In this document: positions 57,101-64,000 of the stretch, one piece after another
Numbering within the stretch: position 1 is the first letter of the stretch
Layout of the letters: each line of letters starts with the position of its first letter
Notes under the pieces: model-generated
The model's input: the letters and a program-made list of their open reading frames with translations, nothing else
What the model was told of the DNA's origin: nothing
Database searches by the model: none
Program-made: the position numbers and the translations under genes
NCBI GenBank assembly: GCA_030267565.1
Contig: BRXU01000022.1
Location: forward strand, 1,074,001-1,138,000
Length of the DNA stretch: 64,000 bases
From: Pleodorina starrii
Taxonomy: Eukaryota > Chlorophyta > Chlorophyceae > Chlamydomonadales > Volvocaceae
Direction of reading: 5' to 3'

Positions 57101-58818
57101 TGGAGGGTCTGCACGAGGGAAAGCCGACAGTCGCGGGATAAGCCGGACGCGACGGGTAAGCGGGCTGGAGCTCAAAAATAGCATCCGAGTTATAATCAAA
57201 ACTATAAAAGGCCAATACTAGGAGGGTTTTGTGTTCTGACTGGTGGGTCGCCGAGAATGCTGCTACAACATGTACACAACGAACAGCTCGAAGTTGACCA
57301 TCGACTTTTTGCAATCACAATGGGACCCAACAGTCCTGGGAATTATTATGACCATATGTGGTCTTTTGAAGGCCAGAATCGCTTGCCAGCGGCCCGGGCG
57401 GTGGAGGATTGACTGGTCAATGGCGTCAAGATCAGCGAGCCGGTTGCCCCGCGATGGCACTTGGCTTCAGAAACTTCATTCTTAAAGCCCATCTACCGAA
57501 GCTGATGTGACTGCTGGGCCAAAAAGGGTCCACTCACCGACAAGCGCCTTTGCTACTGGCGAAGTTGTCCGCTGACGGCTTCCGGAGGCAGCTGGCCTTC
57601 GCAATCCTCCTGGAGGCATGAGAACCACAAGCAAGTTAAGCTCAAGGCCACGGACATCAGCTGGGTCCCCCCCAGCGAGGGCAGAGGGCAGCGCTTCTCA
57701 CCGGAACAAGCCCCCGAGCAGTCCAGCAGCCTTCTCTCCGCGCCCCTCCTTCTTTTGCTTGCGGAAAGCTGACATCATGGTGAAGAGCGAAGAGGCGGAA
57801 CGTAATTCTATACTATAATGCTGTCCAGGTGCCTAAACTCAGTGCTTCTGTCTGCTACTGGGCGGGGTATGCGTGTGTGGACACGTGTAGGCCCGAGTGC
57901 TTCAAGAAGCCGAATGCTGTCAAAGGGCTTGCAGTGTCAGGTAATCCAATAGGGCAAGAGACCAGAGGTGCTTTTGAGGTGGGGCATTTCCGGTTGTATA
58001 TGCCGTACCGGCTGCTTCTGGGCTTGGGTTTATGGGTTTTGGTCACTTGCCTAAAAACCCCGACTAGGTCGGCCGCCCAGCACCTCTCGTAGGTCAATAC
58101 ATACATAATATAAATACCTTGTCAAAGCCCAACAGCTGCCTGGGAAAACAAGACTGCGTCAAAACTGACTGTTTCATGGCTGTTTCGGGTCTTTTGAGTT
58201 CCCCCTTCCGGGTTCACTCATTCCTGCCCCGGTGGCCCGTGCTGTCTGGTGCGCTGAGCTTTCCTCCTGCTGCCGTGTGCGGCCCACTGCTGGTCCGTTG
58301 GCCCTACCCTCCCAAGGACCCTTCGGAGGGTTTGAAACGCGCTGTACCGATCCCGTAACCCCCATGGTCTTCACCCGCTTTGACGCAACACACGTGAACT
58401 GGGGGGTGGAGAGGAGGCGGGGGGAGGGAGAGAAGGCGTGAGGGGGGCGGGCTAAGGACTTGGGGCAGGTGGGGTCGGCGGGCAAGGCGCGTAGGTCGGG
58501 CCGGGGTCGGGGCACACAAGGTACGGCACCGACCAGCCAACCCGACCGTCTGACAGCGAACCCCATGGACGCGTTTATCGCTGCTGTTGCCACCGCCCAC
58601 AAGGCACTGTGCGCTGGCAGCGCAGCTTGCCCTTCCTTGCGCCCCCAACCCACCCTACAGCTGAGCTGAGATGGCGGCTCTGACGCCCTCCCAGTGGGCC
58701 CGGCGGATTCTGCCCTGTCAGGGGTTTCCGCCTTCCATCATAAAATGCGCCGCCAAAACCAAACCCCTCATTTCCCCCCACTTCCCAGCCGCCCCTCCTC
58801 TCCCACACTCTCTCTCAC
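57101..58818. other. Spacer with no recognised gene
   Basis: Holds the 5' side of the kinase-like gene and, if the PPR-like gene continues, its downstream exons or introns. I looked for helical repeat motifs on the minus strand at 58160-58800 and found none. Other open frames are short and GC-driven. Confidence 0.4.
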
Positions 58819-59251
58819 CGTGCTAGCCCCCACGAGCATCTCCGCCTTCATCATGCGAGTCAGGATGTCGTACGCCTCATCCAACAGCCCTGGTGAACAG
58901 CATTGGTTGACACGTGCCCGTTACGGAGCGGGGCAGCGGGGCGTGGGCGTGTGGGCGCGAACAACAACCAGCCTTATTACTTGCCGCGCTCCCATCACAT
59001 CCCTCTCCGCCCGCTACACTTACCCTGCCTAGCCAGCGCCCTGGTGACCAGGTTGTATGCGGGGGCCAGGCCTCCGTCGGTGCCCCCGTGGGCTCCTAGT
59101 CCGCCCAGCTCCCCCAGCAGTGCGGCCGCCCGCTGGCCCTGTTGGCTGCCCGCCAGACCCGCCACCAGCGCCGTGGTGGTGCCGCTGGAGGGGGTGTGGC
59201 CCCGGGACTGGAGCTGACGGTAGAGGGCCTCGGCGCGCTGCCACTGGCCGC
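58819..59251 (-). CDS. PPR-like helical repeat protein, two exons of a partial gene
   Basis: Exon 59251-59024 and exon 58889-58819 join in phase 1 through a 134-bp GT-AG intron. The translation shows paired-helix motifs like pentatricopeptide repeats: QWQRAEALYRQLQSRGHTPS, then TTTALVAGLAGSQQGQRAAALLGELG, then PAYNLVTRALARQG, and LLDEAYDILTRMMKAEMLVG. PPR proteins bind organelle RNA (known of the family); algal PPR-like or OPR types are also possible. The spacing of helices (~35 residues) fits. Start and end exons were not found, so only this fragment is supported. Confidence 0.6.
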
Positions 59252-60295
59252 CTGCGCGGAGTTCGTTCAGTCACCGGGGCCATGGGCAGGAGGGAGGCAG
59301 AGAGAGATTTGGGTTTGGCGGGAATTTGTTTGGGGTGTGGGCGCGGGGGGTTTGAAGTAAATGACTAACAAGGGGTTGGTGTCGGCTTCCTTGAAGCCGG
59401 AAAAAAGGCGGGGCCCCACTAAATCCGTACGGGTTAAGTTGAGTGCTAGGGCGGCGAGGGCGTGAAGTGTGAGAGTGTCGACATTCCTGCTGATAGACAG
59501 CCAGAGCTTTCAGCAATCCGCCCCATGTTTAGCATCGCGCGCCGTCTCGGCACTGTGCAACTCTTCCGGCCAGCGCATTGGCTGAAGTTACTTGACAGTA
59601 GACATGCAGTGTATCATTTACACATCACGCAGGCTGACTTGCCAATAGAAGGACAGCGGAACTGTTTGAGAGGGTCGCGATGATGACGTGCAGTTGCCGA
59701 CGAGAGTGCACAGGCTTCGCTACCGAGGTATTCGTCGTAGAGGAGGCTTGACAACTTTAACATTAGGACAGGGAATGTAGAAGTCCCCTAGGTTGCCGAC
59801 TGGACTTGTTGGGCGGCCCGCAGATGAATCGTGCGTGCATCGGCGGCTTGGCGTCCAACAACCAGCATTTTGCCCCTCATGGTTTGCTCCTTGCAACCTT
59901 TGTAATAGCAATATGCGTCAAGACGATCGGACCGGCAAGCAGAGCTGCTGTGGTGTGGTCGCGGGAAGAATGTTCGCAATGCAAACATAGTTGGTTGCTT
60001 GCCGAAACGAAGATTCATTTCACGCCGTCATGTCAGAATTCTACCTTAAGGAACGATGACTCTTCTGGAATTAATTATAGGCCGAGAGGTGATGGTTTGA
60101 CCTCGGCCTCGGTCCATGGAGACTGCCAAACTGGTTTGTACTCATGCGATGTTGGGTTCCAATAATAAATTTACCGTGCAATAAAGAATGTAATCTTTTA
60201 CTTATGCAGACTTTCCGTTGACCGAAAGTCTACACTTGTCCAATTACTTCCCAGAACCCAGATCCCACACACGCACGGACATGGGCAATCCTACA
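59252..60295. other. No supported gene
   Basis: Left part may hold upstream exons or promoter of the PPR-like gene. From ~59780 the sequence is AT-richer with short unrelated frames only. Confidence 0.45.
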
Positions 60296-61260
60296 AGCGC
60301 GCGCCCTTTGGGCCGCGGGCTGCCGTAGCGCCCCTTGCGGATGCGGATGCGACGCGATGCGACGCGACGCGATGCGACACGACGCGACGCAACGCGATGT
60401 TATGCTACGTTCCGCGACGCGTTGCGTTGCTACGCTCCGCTATGCTTCATTACGATTCGCTACGCAACGCTATGCTACACTACGCTACGCTAGGCTACAT
60501 GACGTGATGCGACGCGACGATGCTACACTACATTACATGACGCGACGTGATGCTATGCTACGCTCCGTGATGCTCCAAGCTACGCTCCACTATGCTCCAT
60601 TACGATCCGCTACACAACGCTATGCTACGCTACGCTACGCTAGGCTACATGACGCGACGTGACGCTATGCTACGTTCCGTGATGCTCCACACTACGCTCC
60701 GCTACGCTCCATTACGATCCGCTACGCAACGCTATGCTACGCTACGCTATGCTAGGCTACATGACGCGACGACGCGACGTTGTTGCGTTGCGTAGCATTG
60801 CAATGCGATCCTGCATGCTGCGCTGCACTACGCGACGCGACGTGACGCGACGTGACACGACGCGACACGACGCTACACTACACTATGCTCCGCGGGAGCA
60901 CTCTGCTCGTCACATTTCAATTGTGCACGTTGAAATGTGACGTGCGATTTACGATCGTGCACGTTGCACTACACTATGGTATGCGACGCGACGCTACGCT
61001 ACGCGGCGATGAGCGGCGGCGAGCGGCAACGAATAACGAGTGGCGACGACGCGAGCAGCGACGAGCCACGACGAGCGGCGACTAACTTTGAGCGAGCGAG
61101 CGAGCGTAGCAGAGCGCAGCAGAACGTAGAGGAGCGCTGCGCAGGCGTGCACGACTTTATTCGCCGACTACACGACGCGACGCTATGCTCCGCGATACGC
61201 TCCGCTATGCTTCGTTACGATCCGCTACGCAACGCTATGCAACGCTACGCTATGCTATGC

Positions 61261-61480
61261 AGCATCCTAAGTAGCGCGAGTGTACGATCGCATTTTCCTG
61301 CAAATCGCAAGGGGACTAACTTTGACAAGCCTAACGCTATGATATCGCACATAAATGATTTCTATGATATATCTATATGCATGCAGCACATCCCGCGACG
61401 CCCAAAAAATTTACGCACTTTACGCGTCGGGGTTTCGGAGCCGAGCAATTGTACTTCTTCTGCACTGAGCCGAGCGCAGC
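61261..61480 (+). repeat. Dispersed ~200-bp module, copy 1
   Basis: Begins GCATCCTAAGTAGCGCGAG and runs through TGACAAGCCTAACGCTATGA, an AT-rich ATAAATGATTTCTATGATAT block, TTTACGCACTTTACGCGTCG and GGTTTCGGAGCCGAGCAA. It is a unique-looking, non-pentameric sequence within the low-complexity region. Confidence 0.88.
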
Positions 61481-61698
61481 GGAGCGTGCGCGGCTTTAAT
61501 CGCCGACTTGCGTTAAAGCGATAAAACCGAGCGAGCGAGCGAGCGAGCGACAGCGTAGCGAAGCGCAGCAGAACGTAGCGGAGCGCTGCGCAGGCGTGCA
61601 CGACTTTATTCACCGACTACACGACGCGACGCTATGCTCCGCGATACGCTCCGCTATGCTTCGTTACGATCCGCTACGCTACGCTACGCTATGCTATG

Positions 61699-61893
61699 CA
61701 GCATCCTAAGTAGCGCGAGTGCACGATCGTATTTTCCTCGCAAATCGCAAGGCGACTAACTTTGACAAGCCTAACGCTATGATATCGCACATAAATGATT
61801 TTTATGTTATATCTATATGCATGCAGCACATCCCGCGACGCCAAAAAAATTTACGCACTTTACGCGTCGGGGTTTCGGAGCCGAGCAACTCTA
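61699..61893 (+). repeat. Dispersed ~200-bp module, copy 2
   Basis: Near-identical to 61261-61480 over the same landmarks, differing by a few substitutions and one-base indels (e.g. TTTTTATGTTATATC for TTTCTATGATATATC). Confidence 0.88.
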
Positions 61894-62827
61894 CTTCACA
61901 ATAGCAAAACGATTCACATCGCGCCGCCATGTCACAATTCCATTATAAATATTTTCACTGCGATTGCGATGATTTCTACGCGCGGAGACGTTGACGCGAC
62001 TTCGGCCGCGATCAGCTGTTACTATTTCAAACTTCAACTTGAATGAACACATGAACGCACGTATATCAGCAATACAGGATGCAATATGCTATCAGAAATG
62101 CCGAAACGAAAAGCGAAATTCCGGAAAATCCAAATTACATCCACCACACACACGGACACCATTCCAGTGGGGTAAGGCCTCCGCTTCTCTAGCTACGCTA
62201 GAGGCGCTACGGCGACAAGCGCGCGCCCTGTGGGCCGCGGGCTGCCGTAGCGCCCCTTGCGGATGCGGACGCGACCCGACGCGACGCGACAGGACGCGAC
62301 GCGACACGACGCGACGCGACGCGACGTGACGCGACGTGGCGCGACGCGACGTGACTCTACACGACGTTACGTGACGCGACGTGACGCTATGCTACGCTCC
62401 GCTATGCTCCATAACGATCCGCTACACAACGCTACGCTAGGCTACATGACGCGACGACGCGACGTCGTGTTGCGTTGTGTAGCATTGTAATGCGATCGTG
62501 CATGCTGCGCTGCACTACACGACGCGACGCGACGCGACACGACGCGGCGCGACATGACACGACGCGACGCGACGCGACGCGACGCGACATGACGCGACGC
62601 GACGCTTCACTATGCTAGTCTACGGCGATGGCGAGCGGCGACGACGACGCTCGGTGGCGAGCGGCGACTATATGTTGCTATGTTCCGCTACGCTTCACTA
62701 CACAACGCTGCACAACGATATACAACGCTATGCTTTGCTACGTTCCGCTATGCTCTGCTACACTCCACTATGCTTCGTTACGCTCCGCTACACAATGTTA
62801 TGCAACGCTACGTCACGCTCCGCTATG

Positions 62828-62887
62828 CTATGCAACGCCCTAAGTAGCGCGTGTGCACGATCGCATTTTCCTTACAAATCTCAGTAG
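62828..62887 (+). repeat. Dispersed module, truncated copy
   Basis: Only the first ~60 bp of the module (CCTAAGTAGCGCG ... CGATCGCATTTTCCTTAC) is present; the copy then breaks off into unrelated sequence. Confidence 0.75.
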
Positions 62888-63792
62888 GTGTGTGAAGCAT
62901 GGGTGCATGCGGGTATGAGTGTTGGAACACGGGTGCACGATTACAGTCGCGTGCACGCTAGGCTACGCAACGCTATGCTACACTATGCTACGGTAGGCTA
63001 CATGACGCGACGCGACACGACGCTCCACTACGCTCCGCTATGTTCCGCTATGCTCCGCTACGTTCCGCTATGCTTCGTTACGCTCCGTTACACAACGCTA
63101 TGCAACGCTACGCAACGCTATGCAACGCTATGCAACGCTGCGTTACACTATAGTACGCGACGTGATGCTACACGGTGCGATGCTATGCTATGCTATGCTA
63201 TGCTATGTTATGCTATGCTATGCTATGCTATGCTACGCTACGCTACGCTACGCTATGCTACGCTACGCTACGCTACGCTATGCTACGCTACGCTATGCTA
63301 CACTACGCTACGCTATGCTATGCTATGATTCACTATGCCAGTCTACGCTCCGCTACGAAACGCTATGGTCCGCTACATACACTCCGAAAATGCGATCGTG
63401 CACGCTGTGCTGCACTATGCTTCGCGACGCTAGCCGAGCGCAGCGGAGCGCAGCATAGCCAAGCACAGCGCAACGCAGCGCGGCGGCGAGCGGTGACGAC
63501 GACGAGCGGTGGCGAGCGGCAACGAATTACGAGCGGCGACGACGCGAGCGGCGACGAGCCGCGACGAGCGGCGACTAACTTTGAGCCGAACGCAGCGGAG
63601 CGTGCGCGGCTTTAATCGCCGAGCGAGCGAGCGACAGCGTAGCGAAGCGCAGCAGAACGTAGCGGAGCGCTGCACAGGCGCGCACGACTTTAATCGCCGA
63701 CTACGCGACGCTCCGCGATACGCTCCGCTATGCTTCGTTACGATCCGCTACGCAACGCTATGCAACGCTCCGCTACGCTCCGCTATGCTATT

Positions 63793-64000
63793 CAGCGTCC
63801 TAAGTAGCGCGCGTGCACGAGCGCATTTTCGTCGCAAATCGCAAGGCGACTGACTTTGACAAGCCTAACGCTATGATATCACACATAAATGTACGTATGA
63901 TATATCTATATGCGTACAACACATTTCGCGACGCAAAATAAGTTTACGCACTTTACGCGTCGGGGTTTCGGAGCCGAGCAATTCCACTTCGCGATAGCAA
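63793..64000 (+). repeat. Dispersed ~200-bp module, copy 3
   Basis: Same module as 61261-61480 with slightly more differences (TGTACGTATGATATATC, CGTACAACACATTTCGCGAC). It ends at or past the window's end. Confidence 0.88.

Larger units (their letters stand above)
60296..64000. repeat. Pentanucleotide-based low-complexity region
   Basis: Most of this stretch is made from five-base words: GACGC runs (60345-60400, 62270-62345, 62520-62600), and CTACG/CTATG/CTCCG runs (e.g. 63175-63330). They alternate with GAGCG/GCGAC words (61010-61090, 63480-63580). A block starting GCGCGCCCT and ending GCGGATGCGGA recurs at 60300 and 62220. The many Met-Leu-Arg-Tyr-Ala-rich frames come from the words and are not genes. 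The region continues past the window's end. Confidence 0.9.

Noticed and set aside
63175..63615. Met-Leu-Cys-Tyr-Ala repeat protein
   Set aside because: Direct product of CTATG/CTACG pentamers read in cycling phase; no start context or conservation.

Overview
This is nuclear DNA from a eukaryote, most likely a flagellated green alga (Chlorophyta, probably Chlorophyceae). The genes are split by many GT-AG introns and are GC-rich. One gene (DNAAF1/ODA7-type) is needed to assemble ciliary outer dynein arms. The mobile elements (DIRS-like, Dualen/RandI-like, KDZ) are types known from volvocalean algae. The lineage is inferred; there is no rRNA or organelle marker here to confirm it.

Layout. 1-5.3 kb: a 4.2-kb KDZ-type DNA transposon with ~250-bp terminal inverted repeats, palindrome-rich subterminal arrays and a 9-bp target duplication; only the C-terminal half of its transposase is recognisable. 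6.3-26.7 kb: the only dense conserved gene block. On the minus strand are an aromatic amino acid (phenylalanine) hydroxylase and separase; on the plus strand DNAAF1; on the minus strand the GINS subunit PSF2; on the plus strand GID8/TWA1 of the CTLH ubiquitin ligase. Separase/DNAAF1 and PSF2/GID8 are divergent pairs, and DNAAF1/PSF2 are convergent. Exon phases close exactly in DNAAF1 (389 aa), PSF2 (214 aa with a GC-AG intron) and GID8 (232 aa).

29.7-34.6 kb: a decayed DIRS-like tyrosine-recombinase retrotransposon on the minus strand. 35.1-35.9 kb: a two-exon gene for a 228-aa protein I do not recognise. 36.7-40.2 kb: a foldback-like element made almost wholly of inverted tandem arrays. 40.3-44.1 kb: remains of a Dualen/RandI-like non-LTR retrotransposon (RNase H, zinc knuckle, restriction-like endonuclease), split by a 766-bp TA-flanked MITE whose removal restores the reading frame. 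45.1-53.3 kb: a 5.1-kb array of a 140-bp satellite with 840-bp higher-order organisation, flanked by direct repeats of ~240 bp and joined abruptly to a gag-like fragment.

55.6-57.1 kb: a divergent protein kinase-like gene. 58.8-59.3 kb: two exons of a PPR-like helical repeat protein. 60.3-64 kb: a pentanucleotide-based low-complexity region containing repeated copies of a ~200-bp module; it runs off the end of the window.

The conserved genes serve chromosome segregation (separase), replication (PSF2), ubiquitin-dependent turnover (GID8), motility (DNAAF1) and amino acid metabolism (phenylalanine hydroxylase). They look like an ordinary euchromatic block set between repeat-rich regions, not a functional operon.
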